Origin: JADCRZ01 sp031399065
Lineage (GTDB): Bacteria > Bacteroidota > Bacteroidia > Chitinophagales > Chitinophagaceae
Assembly: GCA_031399065.1 (NCBI GenBank)
Contig: JANNOM010000049.1
Coordinates: forward strand, 1-64,000
Direction: 5' to 3'
DNA: 64,000 nucleotides
Within the stretch, counting starts at the first letter, position 1. Each line of letters begins with the position of its first letter. Positions 42,369 to 50,765 of this stretch are shown piece after piece. Both the position numbers and the translations under genes were made by a program. The notes beneath the pieces were generated by a model. The model searched no databases. It was not told the origin of the DNA and worked only from the letters and a program-made list of their open reading frames with translations.

Positions 42369-43395
42369 ATTTCTCATATCCTTTATGATAAGCGGCACTC
42401 GTATCAGCTGATGGCTTTAATGCGTTGATACTGCTGTTTAGTTTTAACAGCCTGATCTTGTACGGTGGCATGTCGGCTGGCGGTATACCGAGTATGCCTG
42501 CCACTTCATCGCCCAACGTATAGCGCATTACCTGCAGAACGTCGCCGGGTGAAAAAGCTGGACCTGCTTTAAGGGAGGAAAAATAATTTATCAGGGAAGC
42601 TGTCAGTTCCTTACCGTGAGCGGATGGTTTAAATTGCCTTACGCGGATAGCTTCTTCCAGCCGGAAAGCCTGTTGGCCGTTTGATGGCAGCAGTTCTTCT
42701 TCCAAACCCATCAGGGAGCCGATTACATTCCAGAGATGCGTAAATGCCTGTTGCTCCCGGTAGTCGATGGTGTATCCCCATTTGCGTAAGCCCCGGATAA
42801 CGATCAGGGAAAAAGAAAGATTGGTACCGGCCATATCTTCCTGGTTGATGGGGGTGCCCCAGTCACCGTTCCACTGGCCGGATGTAAGAGTGTAATAACG
42901 CACGGCGGCATGCATTAGCCGCACTTTAAGAATGCTGGCAAAGCCCTTGCCCCGGGGCCCGAAGGCATCGGGGGCCATTACATCCCACACAAATTCTGCT
43001 GTCTCTATCAGCCGCCTGCCGGCGTCTGTCTTTATTCGCTGCGAGAGGTGAAGCACCATTGCACCCTGGGCGGCGGCATAACAATAAGGCAGCGATAACA
43101 AGCCCAGCAGGCTCATAATGGTTTCGGCATGGCGGGCAAAAAAGCTGGCCCCTTCGGCCATGGATTTTTTATTGGCCCATACAGGCAACTGGCCAGCCGC
43201 GGCCACCACAGGGTATTCACCGTACTGGTCCGCAGATGAGCTCAAAGCGGCATTATCCACCAACGCGTCCAGCCATAATTTCAGGGCGGTTTTTTGCTCC
43301 GGGCCTGTAAATAAGGCCTGTATAAGGCTATCGGCGGCCTGGTCTCCCGCCTTCCGTTTATCTGCTAAGAAATGATCATTGTATGTTGTTTCCAA
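42346..43395 (-). CDS. MpaB-type oxygenase (DUF2236, latex-clearing protein-like)
   Basis: The 349 residues are mostly helical. They match the heme-containing ER-bound oxygenase MpaB/rubber oxygenase domain: the GRRLIETAEFVWDVM segment, the core motif KVRLMHAAVRYYT with Arg159 and His162, and NQEDMAGTNLSFS (about 184-196). Proteins of this family cleave polyprenyl chains or are oxygenases of unknown substrate. No signal peptide is present. The start ATG 43395 follows a short A+T-rich leader. Confidence 0.83.
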   Translation of the reverse strand: METTYNDHFLADKRKAGDQAADSLIQALFTGPEQKTALKLWLDALVDNAALSSSADQYGEYPVVAAAGQLPVWANKKSMAEGASFFARHAETIMSLLGLLSLPYCYAAAQGAMVLHLSQRIKTDAGRRLIETAEFVWDVMAPDAFGPRGKGFASILKVRLMHAAVRYYTLTSGQWNGDWGTPINQEDMAGTNLSFSLIVIRGLRKWGYTIDYREQQAFTHLWNVIGSLMGLEEELLPSNGQQAFRLEEAIRVRQFKPSAHGKELTASLINYFSSLKAGPAFSPGDVLQVMRYTLGDEVAGILGIPPADMPPYKIRLLKLNSSINALKPSADTSAAYHKGYEKFRSLVPA

Positions 43396-43642
43396 TATAT
43401 CTGTTTGTAGTATGCAAATTCCCTATAAGCGAATAGAAATAATGTGGGCCGGGCTTTATGTAAACATTTTATTAACGCAGATAATTAAAATTAGTTCATC
43501 TGGATTATGAACGATAATGCATGCGATTGCCCGGTAGCACATCCGCAAAATTGCAACAAAAAATACCCGCCGTTTGTAATAAAAGGTAGTATGCCGCAAA
43601 AGGCATCAGGTAACATTTATTATTTATCTAAAAACAAAAAAC

Positions 43643-44038
43643 ATGCGCTATCAGCAAGCATGCGCCGCAAAAGGCGACTACGGTAACGGGGCACGGCACC
43701 TGTACGTACGTTCTATGCAAAGAGCCGCTATTAACATTCACCGGACGGCAACTACCTACGAGGTGCTCGTATTCGCACCCGGCCGTATCAGGGAGCATTT
43801 TAACCTGGAGGTAAAAGGGAATCAACTCACGGTATCCTATAATCCGCCGGCAGGTTTCCCCCGGCCGGAATGGGTATTACGAGAGTATAGCCGGGGAGGA
43901 TTTGTACGCACCATTACACTTACCGATGCCATCGATACCGCTGGCATTACCGCAAAATATGCGGATGGGGTACTGGAAGTAACACTGCCGCTGGTTCCGG
44001 AACAGGACCTCAAGCAGCAAATTATCCCGGTTCAGTAA
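43643..44038 (+). CDS. Hsp20/alpha-crystallin family small heat-shock protein
   Basis: The 131 residues have the alpha-crystallin beta sandwich: INIHRTATTYEVLVFAPGRI, HFNLEVKGNQLTVSYNPP, a substrate-side segment with REYSRGGFVRTITLTDAID, and AKYADGVLEVTLPLVPE, where the G-V-L hallmark is present. The I-x-I tail can be seen in IIPVQ. The N-terminal arm is short and basic. It should act as an ATP-independent holdase. A terminator follows 18 bases after its stop. Confidence 0.88.
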   Translation: MRYQQACAAKGDYGNGARHLYVRSMQRAAINIHRTATTYEVLVFAPGRIREHFNLEVKGNQLTVSYNPPAGFPRPEWVLREYSRGGFVRTITLTDAIDTAGITAKYADGVLEVTLPLVPEQDLKQQIIPVQ

Positions 44039-44055
44039 GCTGATCAAACCATCGC

Positions 44056-44087
44056 AGGGGCCGTCTTAAAAAGCGGCCTCTTTTTTT
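44056..44087 (+). terminator. Rho-independent terminator after hsp20
   Basis: AGGGGCCG (44056-44063) pairs with CGGCCTCT (44074-44081) with one G-U pair, followed by seven T (44081-44087). Confidence 0.9.
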
Positions 44088-44095
44088 AATAACTT

Positions 44096-44137
44096 TTACT
44101 AAATTATTTAGTAATCAGGCATTTATTCCTATATTTG
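44096..44137 (+). promoter_or_regulatory. Operator-like 19-bp palindrome overlapping a promoter
   Basis: TTACTAAAT-T-ATTTAGTAA (44096-44114) is a perfect dyad with one central base, the size of a MarR- or winged-helix-type operator. An exact -7 box TATATTTG lies at 44130-44137, so the palindrome covers the expected -33 region. No protein-coding frame begins downstream. Confidence 0.65.
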
Positions 44138-44144
44138 TGCAGAC

Positions 44145-44240
44145 GCAATCCAGATGGCCGTTAACCGGCAAGCCTTATCCTGGGTGTTTTAATTTAAAGC
44201 GCAGATCTTTTGAGTTTACCCCGTTATTCTTAACGGGGTA
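44145..44240 (+). ncRNA. Possible structured transcript ending in a 10-bp hairpin
   Basis: The promoter at 44130-44137 would start a transcript near 44145. At 44217-44240 TACCCCGTTA and TAACGGGGTA form a perfect 10-bp stem with a TTCT loop. There is no T-run after it, so it may be an internal or processing hairpin rather than a terminator. The stretch between holds smaller repeats (GCCG/CGGC at about 44158-44170) but no reading frame of note. Confidence 0.35.
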
Positions 44241-44304
44241 TCGTTGTGACCGGCTATAAGCAGTATCTAATCCTGATTTTGCCACGACATAAATGACAGT
44301 TTAT

Positions 44305-44340
44305 TGTAAACAAAAGAAGACCGTCATTCAGACGATCTTC
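44305..44340 (-). terminator. Terminator-like hairpin on the minus strand
   Basis: On the minus strand GAAGATCGTC (44340-44331) and GACGGTCTTC (44325-44316) pair with one mismatch around a 5-base loop, followed by TTTTGTTTAC. No protein gene lies upstream on that strand within 1 kb, which raises the possibility of a non-coding transcript ending here. Confidence 0.5.
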
Positions 44341-45138
44341 CTGGTTAAGACTCCTGGATTCAGTACATAGTAGTCGGGTTATATGGTTAGGCTGGGTTCA
44401 TCTTTAATAAAACAAATCAGTAACATTTCAATGCAATAAAATTACAGTAAGGAGTTTCTGTATATCCGGACTTTTATCAGGGTGGTGAATGATTCCTGGC
44501 AGACAGGTTAATGAACGGGATTTGTTCTACGCAGCGGCAATCTGCTGCTAAGTAAAGCCGGTGAAGCTAAAGCTATTAGCCCATACATACCCCCAACAGA
44601 GCGAAACCCCTTAATACATCCAGGATGGCAGCACGCTCAGATGCCTGAAAATAATAACAGCGTACCGAACTGCTTTATAAAACATAACAAAGAGGTTAAT
44701 CTGTTATAGCAAATTACGGTTCTTTATTAATTATTCAAGTAAATAAAAGCACCCTGAAAGCTATAAACTAAAAATTGCCGGATGGATCGAGGCATAATTA
44801 AGAGGAAGGGCAAAGTACAAGAATCGAGAATGAAAAATGCCTGCCTTTTACTGCAATAATGTATTAGATAAACCCAGGAAGTAACCTAAGCGTCCGTAAA
44901 GGGTTAAGTTAAGCTGCTTTCGCTGCTATTTCCATTTTGCGAATAAAAAACAGGCTAACAGTGCTCTGGGAGAACAGTTCTGAAAAATGTAAAATTAAGA
45001 TAAGGATTAATGGACGATAACCATTTAAAATTCCGGTGAAACGATTTGCCTCTCTATTGCAAATGCTTCGTTTTCATAGTTCCGGATCAGGGTCACACGG
45101 GGGTTAGGGGTCGGTGTATATATTGGATGCCTTAAAAT
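44341..45138. other. Long intergenic stretch, no recognised gene
   Basis: Nearly 800 bases without a credible coding frame on either strand, and no tRNA, tmRNA, RNase P or SRP RNA signature that I can recognise. Stops occur densely in all frames. A small GCAGC/GCTGC hairpin lies near 44535-44555. It may hold a decayed gene or non-coding RNA. Confidence 0.5.
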
Positions 45139-45250
45139 TTAAAGAAGTTGATTGACATTGGATTTAGCCGGATTTCACAGAATATTGAAAAACGTTTGGA
45201 CTTCGTTGGACATTGGATGATTTGGGAGCTAAGTTTCAGTCAATCAACTT
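45139..45250 (-). ncRNA. Candidate small RNA with paired ends
   Basis: On the minus strand an exact -7 box TATCTTTG (45262-45255) is followed within a few bases by AAGTTGATTGAC (45250-45239). Its perfect complement GTCAATCAACTT lies at 45156-45145, and then CTTTAAATTTT. The 12-bp end pairing closes an 82-base loop, giving a transcript of about 110 bases with a T-rich 3' flank. The 10-mer GACATTGGAT (plus strand) occurs twice inside, at 45154 and 45209. The element could instead be a short inverted-repeat mobile remnant. Confidence 0.4.
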
Positions 45251-45312
45251 GTAACAAAGATAGATGTGGATAAACATGTGGACAAGCGCAAATGTTCCCT
45301 ATTTTAATTGTT

Positions 45313-45430
45313 CAGCTTTTACGCAGCCTCTCGTAAGTTTCCCATATTCCGATCGTTAAAAGCTGATCGGTTATGGTATATGTACGAAACTTTAATCCGG
45401 ATAAAATACATAAATACGCTATTTTCGTAC
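45313..45430. repeat. Inverted repeats in the leader region of the response regulator gene
   Basis: CAGCTTTTA (45313-45321) and TAAAAGCTG (45357-45365) form a 9-bp inverted repeat. GTACGAAA (45382-45389) and TTTCGTAC (45423-45430) form an 8-bp one. TACTATAGTA (45434-45443) is a 10-bp palindrome, followed by a run of eight T. They could be regulator sites or leader hairpins. Confidence 0.45.
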
Positions 45431-45522
45431 TTGTACTATAGTAAGTGTGCTGTTTTTTTTAAGGATTTTGCACGATTATTAGATATTTCCCGTTATACGC
45501 ATAGTAGTTAATAAAACAACCC

Positions 45523-46194
45523 ATGAATAAGCCAGACTTACACACGCCTATCAAGGTAGCTATTGCCGATGACCATGCACTTTTCCGGGCAGGAGTTAAA
45601 ACCGCATTATCTGTAAAGAAGGATGTTGAACTGATAGCTGAGGCCGATAACGGAATGCAATTATTAAACCTTTTACGCCACATAGAACCAGACGTTATAT
45701 TGCTGGATATCCAGATGCCTATTATGGACGGCATCACCACACTTCCGGAGATCCGGAAAATATATCCCCATATCAAGGTCATTATTCTTTCGATGCACAA
45801 CGATCATTCGATGATATCCAAACTAATGGAAATTGGCGCCAATTCTTATCTTACTAAAAACTCCGATTCCGAAACCATTTACCAGGCCATAAAAACCTGC
45901 TACGAGCAGGAATTCTTTTTTAATGAGCTTACCAATAAAGCACTTCTGACAGGCCTGCGCACCAAACGGATAGAAACAACGGCACCGGAAGATGCTAACC
46001 TGAGCGATAAAGAAGTCAAGATACTTAAACTCATGTGCGAAGAAAAGACTACCAAAGAAATTGCCGATATCGTGGATATCAGTCCCCGAACAGTAGAAGC
46101 CATCCGAGATAAACTGAAATTTAAAACCGGTGCTAAGAGTATGGCCGGCCTGGTCATGTACGCCGTAAAACATGGAATACTGGAAGAGCAGTAA
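45523..46194 (+). CDS. NarL/FixJ (LuxR-type) response regulator, orphan
   Basis: This two-domain transcription regulator has 223 residues. The receiver domain (about 10-125) has the acidic pair Asp16-Asp17, phospho-acceptor Asp62 in LLDIQMP, Ser in LSMHN and the conserved Lys in YLTKNSD. The LuxR-type helix-turn-helix (about 158-215) includes LSDKEVKILKLMCEEKTTKEIA and SPRTVEAIRDKLKFKTG in sections. No histidine kinase gene is adjacent. The preceding 1.4 kb is non-coding and rich in inverted repeats. The gap to the aminotransferase gene is 9 bases, so the two may be cotranscribed. Confidence 0.93.
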   Translation: MNKPDLHTPIKVAIADDHALFRAGVKTALSVKKDVELIAEADNGMQLLNLLRHIEPDVILLDIQMPIMDGITTLPEIRKIYPHIKVIILSMHNDHSMISKLMEIGANSYLTKNSDSETIYQAIKTCYEQEFFFNELTNKALLTGLRTKRIETTAPEDANLSDKEVKILKLMCEEKTTKEIADIVDISPRTVEAIRDKLKFKTGAKSMAGLVMYAVKHGILEEQ

Positions 46195-46203
46195 AGTAGT
46201 AAC

Positions 46204-47028
46204 ATGAGCTTTTATGTAAATCATGATGATAATATAATAAAAGCGGAACAGCCAATTGTTAATGCCGGTAACAGGGGTTTACGGTATGGCGACGGATTGT
46301 TTGAGACCATGAAAATGACGGAAGGAAAAATACCGTTTCTGGAGAGTCACCTGGAGCGTTTATTCCAGGGAATGTTGCTGCTCGGTTTTGAACCCCCTGT
46401 TCATTTTACCCAATGCTACCTCGAAAATAAAATATACGAACTAAGCCGCCTGAACGACCATACCGTGGGCGCGAGAGTCCGGCTCATGATCTACCGGGGC
46501 AATGGAAGCCTTTATGAACCCGAAGATTTTTTACCTCACTATATTATCGAAACAGTTCCCTTTACGGGTACAACAGATACTGCGGGTATAACAGCCGGTA
46601 TTTATGACAGGGCCCGGAAAGCCATCGACGAGTTTTCGCATATAAAAAGTAATAATTATCAGCCTTATGCAATGGCTGCCCTGCATGCACGTAAAATGGG
46701 GTGGACAGACGGTATCGTTTTAAACACGCAGGACAATGTTTGTGAAAGCAGTATCTCCAATATCTTTGTCATCAAAAATGGCATCATTATTACACCATCT
46801 CTTTCGCAGGGTTGTATAGCAGGTATTATGCGAAAGCACCTGCTGCAAGTACTTCCCGCACGCAACTTTGAAGTAAGGGAAGATGTGGTTACCGTAAAGA
46901 TGCTGCAGGATGCAGACGAAGTCTTTCTTACCAATGCCGTACAGGGTATCCGGTGGGTAAGCGTCATGGATTCGGCACGCTACGACAACACGATCATAAA
47001 CAGGATTAAACATGCCATCAGCCGTTAA
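46204..47028 (+). CDS. Class IV aminotransferase (PLP-dependent; branched-chain aminotransferase/aminodeoxychorismate lyase type)
   Basis: The 274 residues follow fold-type IV PLP enzymes: NRGLRYGDGLFETMKM near the start, the arginine in VGARVRLMIYRGNG, the PLP lysine in HIKSNNYQPYAMAA (about residue 148) and the late glutamate in NVCESSISNIFVIKNG, with GCIAGIMRKHLL binding the cofactor phosphate. The short length favours aminodeoxychorismate lyase (folate synthesis) or a D-amino acid transaminase over branched-chain aminotransferase, but sequence alone does not decide. It overlaps the photolyase gene by 17 bases. Confidence 0.86.
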   Translation: MSFYVNHDDNIIKAEQPIVNAGNRGLRYGDGLFETMKMTEGKIPFLESHLERLFQGMLLLGFEPPVHFTQCYLENKIYELSRLNDHTVGARVRLMIYRGNGSLYEPEDFLPHYIIETVPFTGTTDTAGITAGIYDRARKAIDEFSHIKSNNYQPYAMAALHARKMGWTDGIVLNTQDNVCESSISNIFVIKNGIIITPSLSQGCIAGIMRKHLLQVLPARNFEVREDVVTVKMLQDADEVFLTNAVQGIRWVSVMDSARYDNTIINRIKHAISR

Positions 47029-48334
47029 TGTATTTTGGTTCAGAAGAGACCTTCGCGTACATGATAATGCAGCACTTTACCACGCGCTGAAAAGCGGCCT
47101 CCCGGTAGTGCCTGTGTTTATTTTCGATACCAATATCCTGAACGATATCGAAGATAAAAAAGACAGGAGGGTAGAGTTCATCAGGGAAGCAGTATTGCAG
47201 ATACAGGAAGTGCTAGAAAAATGGGGCAGCAGTATCACTGTATTTTACGATACCCCGGAGAATGCCTTTAAAGCGCTACTGAAAAAATATACCATTGTCA
47301 CAGTGTACGCAAACGAAGACTATGAACAGTATGCCATCGACCGCGATGCTTCCATTGGTAAAATAATGCAGGAGCATAAGGGAACGATCATGCTGTACAA
47401 AGACCAGGTGATATTTTCAAAAGACGAAGTGATGAAAGATGATGGAAAGCCTTACACCGTGTTTACGCCGTACAGCCGTAAGTGGAAAGCACTGCTCAGC
47501 GATTTTTATGTTAAAAGCTATCCTGTTGAAAAATACGGTAAACATTTTTTGACCATGCCTCCGCAGCAAATACCTGCATTGGCCGCCATGGGCTTCGAAG
47601 AAGTGAATGAACCTTTTCCACCAGGTAGCGTAGATGCGGGGCTGATGAAAGAATATAAGGAGAAGCGGGATTTTCCGGGCATAAGGGGTACCAGTCATAT
47701 CAGTGTACACCTGCGCTTTGGAACGGTAAGTATCCGCGAGCTGGCAGCCAAAGCCTTAAAGAACGGGGAGACTTACCTGAACGAACTGATATGGAGAGAT
47801 TTTTATCATATGGTACTCTGGCAGTTCCCGCACGTACGGAAGGAGAAGGCGTTTAAACCGGAATACGACAATATACGCTGGCGTAACAATGAAAAAGAGT
47901 TCGGGCTATGGTGCACAGGTAAAACCGGGTACCCTATCGTGGATGCCGGCATGCGGGAACTGAATGCCACCGGTTATATGCATAACAGGGTCCGTATGAT
48001 TACGGCTTCTTTTTTAACCAAGCACCTGCTGATAGACTGGCGATGGGGGGAGGCATACTTTGCTAAAAAGCTGCTGGACTTCGACTATGCCGCCAACAAC
48101 GGCGGCTGGCAATGGGCAGCAGGCAGCGGCTGCGATGCCGCTCCATATTTCCGCATATTCAACCCGCGTTTACAAACGGAAAAATTCGACAAAGACCTTA
48201 GGTACATCCGCCGATGGATACCCGAACTGGATTCCTTCGATTATCCGACACCGGTAGTAGTGCACGAGATAGCCCGTGAAAGATGCCTCAGGGTATATAA
48301 AGCCGCGCTTAAAAAAGAAGATCCGGTACCTTAG
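47012..48334 (+). CDS. phr: Deoxyribodipyrimidine photolyase (class I CPD photolyase/cryptochrome family)
   Basis: This 440-residue flavoprotein repairs UV-induced pyrimidine dimers with light. The N-terminal alpha/beta domain (VFWFRRDLRVHDNAALYHAL, 1-130) would bind the antenna pigment. The helical FAD domain has GTSHISVHLRFGTVSIREL, NELIWRDFYHMVLWQFP and the core WCTGKTGYPIVDAGMRELN, then TGYMHNRVRMITASFL and AANNGGWQWAAGSGCDAAPYF in sections. The tryptophans used in electron transfer are present in the last part. Its stop codon overlaps that of convergent mqnD by 4 bases. Confidence 0.95.
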   Translation: MPSAVNVFWFRRDLRVHDNAALYHALKSGLPVVPVFIFDTNILNDIEDKKDRRVEFIREAVLQIQEVLEKWGSSITVFYDTPENAFKALLKKYTIVTVYANEDYEQYAIDRDASIGKIMQEHKGTIMLYKDQVIFSKDEVMKDDGKPYTVFTPYSRKWKALLSDFYVKSYPVEKYGKHFLTMPPQQIPALAAMGFEEVNEPFPPGSVDAGLMKEYKEKRDFPGIRGTSHISVHLRFGTVSIRELAAKALKNGETYLNELIWRDFYHMVLWQFPHVRKEKAFKPEYDNIRWRNNEKEFGLWCTGKTGYPIVDAGMRELNATGYMHNRVRMITASFLTKHLLIDWRWGEAYFAKKLLDFDYAANNGGWQWAAGSGCDAAPYFRIFNPRLQTEKFDKDLRYIRRWIPELDSFDYPTPVVVHEIARERCLRVYKAALKKEDPVP

Positions 48335-49179
48335 TGAGAGAATATCTGCTCAGCATTATAACTTCCTTCATACTCCAGACCGGCATGCATTTTCTGGTAC
48401 TGATCCAGCAGGATCATAACTGATTTTTTACCGTCTTCTTTCAGGTCGATCGAATACTGGTTCACATACAGATCGATATGTTTCCGCATTACTTCCTCAC
48501 TCATTTCCTGTGAGTGCTGCTTTACATAACCCGCTAGCTCCTGGTGGTGATTGTTGAACGCGTATTCCACGCTGTTCCTGATGTATGTATCTATATCGCC
48601 AATCACATCCTGGCCGAGGCTTCTTTTGGCAACGATACCACCCAGCGGAATGGGTACGCCCGTAGTACGCTCCCAGAATTCGCCGAGGTCGAGCAACTTA
48701 TGAAGGCCCTTCAGGTGGTAGGTAAAGCGGTTCTCGTGGATAATGACGCCAGCATCTACCTCGTTATTCAAAACGGCGTCTTCGATTTCATGAAACACCT
48801 TGAATATTTTTTTACGCGCTCCCGGAAAAGCGAGGGAGAACAACATGTGGGCGGTGGTATTTTCACCGGGTATGGCGATTGTTTTACTGCTTATTTTGGC
48901 GAGGTCGAAAGGAGCCGCCGATATTAGCAGGGGACCTACACCTTTGCCCAGTGCACCGCCGCTGTTCAGCACGGTATAATCGTTCAGCACGAGCGGCAGC
49001 ACGCCATAACTTATCTTGGAAACATCGAGCTTCCCCTGCAGTGCCAGGTTGTTAAGTGTCTGTACATCTTCCAGCACTACTTCAAACTGTATATCCCGGG
49101 TGTCTGTTTTATTGTTTACGAGTGCATCGAATATAAACGTATCGTTAGGGCATGGCGAGAAACCGAGTGTTACTTTCAT
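48331..49179 (-). CDS. mqnD: 1,4-dihydroxy-6-naphthoate synthase
   Basis: MqnD converts cyclic dehypoxanthine futalosine to 1,4-dihydroxy-6-naphthoate in the futalosine route to menaquinone. The 282 residues have the family start LGFSPCPNDTFIFDALVN, then VEDV/LNNLALQGKLDVSKISYGVLP, SGGALGKGVGPLLIS and AGVIIHENRFTYHLKGL in sections, with a periplasmic-binding-protein-like fold. The ATGA overlap with upstream mqnB (4 bases) indicates an operon. Confidence 0.95.
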   Translation of the reverse strand: MKVTLGFSPCPNDTFIFDALVNNKTDTRDIQFEVVLEDVQTLNNLALQGKLDVSKISYGVLPLVLNDYTVLNSGGALGKGVGPLLISAAPFDLAKISSKTIAIPGENTTAHMLFSLAFPGARKKIFKVFHEIEDAVLNNEVDAGVIIHENRFTYHLKGLHKLLDLGEFWERTTGVPIPLGGIVAKRSLGQDVIGDIDTYIRNSVEYAFNNHHQELAGYVKQHSQEMSEEVMRKHIDLYVNQYSIDLKEDGKKSVMILLDQYQKMHAGLEYEGSYNAEQIFSH

Positions 49180-49841
49180 ATGTTTTGTAATTGTGGCAAT
49201 AGTGTTATCAGCGAATCGTTGAGTGCCTGGATGGCCTCTTTCATTTTCCAGTGTTGTTTATTTCGTTCTCCAACGGTATTGGATATGGCTCTTACCTGCA
49301 GGAAAGGAATATGTTCGGATAATGCGGCATAATGGAAAGCGGCGCCTTCCATAGATTCTATGGATGCAAGATATTTATTTTTTAACAAAACGATCCTTTC
49401 TTTCCGGGTGGTAATTTCATTGACGGTAACACCCCGGGTGGTGGGTAGTCCGAAGTAATCAGCCCCTTCTCTTACGAGCGGATTAGGGAGACTTCCGCCG
49501 GTGAATGGAAAAGCGGCCCCGTCTGTCAATGCCAGGTCGAACACATCCGAGAATCCTTCTTTGTCTTCCGCCCCCAGGTCGCCCATTCGTTCATTTTGAA
49601 CTATAACTACCTGTGGAGGTAAAATGTTCGGGTTCATGCTACCGGCAATGCCGGCCTGTATCATAAAGTCGGGACGGCGGTGATAGATCGCTTTGGCAAG
49701 CGACCAGGAAGCGATCAGGGAACCGACACCCGTTATCAGTATTTTAATTTCGTGCCCCTGCCAGGAGGGTCCGGATGATTCAAGTAAATGGGAAAACGGT
49801 GCGATCTCGAGGGGGGTGGCGGCGGCGAGGAGTATATACAT
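49176..49841 (-). CDS. mqnB: Futalosine hydrolase
   Basis: This nucleosidase-fold enzyme removes hypoxanthine from futalosine, the step before MqnC and MqnD in menaquinone synthesis. The 221 residues carry the MTA/SAH nucleosidase-like pattern: ILITGVGSLIASWSLAKAI, MIQAGIAGSMN, VVIVQNERMGDLGAEDKEGF and the specificity segment SIESMEGAAFHYAA with the catalytic glutamate. It is first in the mqnB-mqnD operon, and its promoter overlaps that of the divergent pterin synthase gene. Confidence 0.93.
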   Translation of the reverse strand: MYILLAAATPLEIAPFSHLLESSGPSWQGHEIKILITGVGSLIASWSLAKAIYHRRPDFMIQAGIAGSMNPNILPPQVVIVQNERMGDLGAEDKEGFSDVFDLALTDGAAFPFTGGSLPNPLVREGADYFGLPTTRGVTVNEITTRKERIVLLKNKYLASIESMEGAAFHYAALSEHIPFLQVRAISNTVGERNKQHWKMKEAIQALNDSLITLLPQLQNI

Positions 49842-49845
49842 AGTG

Positions 49846-49868
49846 CAAATCTAAAAATATTACCTTTG
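49846..49868. promoter_or_regulatory. Back-to-back -7 boxes of mqnB and the first pterin synthase gene
   Basis: The minus strand reads TAGATTTG at 49853-49846 (for mqnB, 5 bases from its start codon), and the plus strand reads TACCTTTG at 49861-49868 (20 bases before the pterin synthase start). Both are exact TAnnTTTG matches 7 bases apart, so the two promoters must compete for polymerase. Confidence 0.65.
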
Positions 49869-49887
49869 CGAAAATTTTTTCAATGCA

Positions 49888-50304
49888 ATGGTTTATCTCA
49901 CCCGTGTAGAGCATTTTAACGCCGCTCATAAATTATTTAACCCTGCATGGAGCACCGCGCAGAATGACGCCGTATTCGGCAAATGCGCCAACGAGAACTG
50001 GCACGGGCACAATTACGAACTTTATGTAACCATAAAAGGAAGTCCGGACCCCGATACCGGCTTTTTATTCGACGTTAAAAGACTCAGCAACATCATAAAA
50101 GAATACGTACTCGAACTGGTTGATCATAAAAACCTGAATATGGATGTGGATTTTATGCAGGGTAAAATGTGCTCTACCGAGAACCTGGCTATCGGGATAT
50201 GGAACCAGTTAATTCCCCACCTGCCTAAAAATATAACACTTCATTGTATTAAACTGAACGAAACGCCCCGCATTTATGTTGAGTACTTCGGCGATCAGGG
50301 GTAG
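49888..50304 (+). CDS. 6-pyruvoyl-tetrahydropterin synthase/QueD family protein, copy 1
   Basis: The 138 residues form a T-fold pterin enzyme acting on dihydroneopterin triphosphate. The zinc ligands are His14, His39 and His41 (FNAAHKL, NWHGHNYEL). The catalytic Cys33 and the Asp79-His80 pair in LVDHKNLNMDV are present, and Glu98 in STENLAIGIW anchors the pterin. DHKNLN and TEN followed by IW resemble eukaryotic pyruvoyl-tetrahydropterin synthase more than E. coli QueD. A paralogue and folE follow in the same direction, so it may serve tetrahydrobiopterin or queuosine synthesis. Confidence 0.88.
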   Translation: MVYLTRVEHFNAAHKLFNPAWSTAQNDAVFGKCANENWHGHNYELYVTIKGSPDPDTGFLFDVKRLSNIIKEYVLELVDHKNLNMDVDFMQGKMCSTENLAIGIWNQLIPHLPKNITLHCIKLNETPRIYVEYFGDQG

Positions 50305-50337
50305 CATCGTTTTTTACTTAAATGATCAATCAACATT

Positions 50338-50757
50338 ATGGGATTTAAAGTAGCCGTTTTCAGAAAAGAACATTTTAATGCCGCCCATCGCCTGAACAAT
50401 CCCATATGGGACGAACAGAAAAATGCGGATGTATTCGGAAAATGCAATTATCCTCACTATCATGGCCATAACTACGAACTGATCGTGAAAGTGATAGGGG
50501 AGCCCGATCCGGGTTCGGGTTACGTAATAGACCTGAAACTGCTTTCGGACATTATCAAAGAGCATGTACTTGACCGGTTCGATCACAAAAACCTGAACCT
50601 GGATACCGAAGAATTTAAAGAGCTGAACCCGACAGCGGAAAATATTGTTTATGTCATCTACAACATATTGAAAAAAGTACTGGACCCGCGGTTCGATCTG
50701 CAGATCAGACTTTACGAAACAGAGCGGAATTTTGTAGAATATCCGCACAATATATAA
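50338..50757 (+). CDS. 6-pyruvoyl-tetrahydropterin synthase/QueD family protein, copy 2
   Basis: This 139-residue paralogue of the preceding gene has the same complete site: zinc ligands His17, His42 and His44, catalytic Cys36 in FGKCNYPHYHGHNYEL, Asp82-His83 in RFDHKNLNLDT and Glu101 in TAENIVYVIY. Differences lie around the pterin pocket (NYPHY against NENW) and in the C-terminus (LYETERNFVEY). It starts 33 bases after copy 1 and is followed by folE after 8 bases, so the three probably form one operon. Confidence 0.88.
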   Translation: MGFKVAVFRKEHFNAAHRLNNPIWDEQKNADVFGKCNYPHYHGHNYELIVKVIGEPDPGSGYVIDLKLLSDIIKEHVLDRFDHKNLNLDTEEFKELNPTAENIVYVIYNILKKVLDPRFDLQIRLYETERNFVEYPHNI

Positions 50758-50765
50758 TCACCATT

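Noticed and set aside
45308..45511. 67-residue frame before the response regulator
   Set aside because: It covers two inverted repeats and a T-run, has no typical start context and no protein-like composition.
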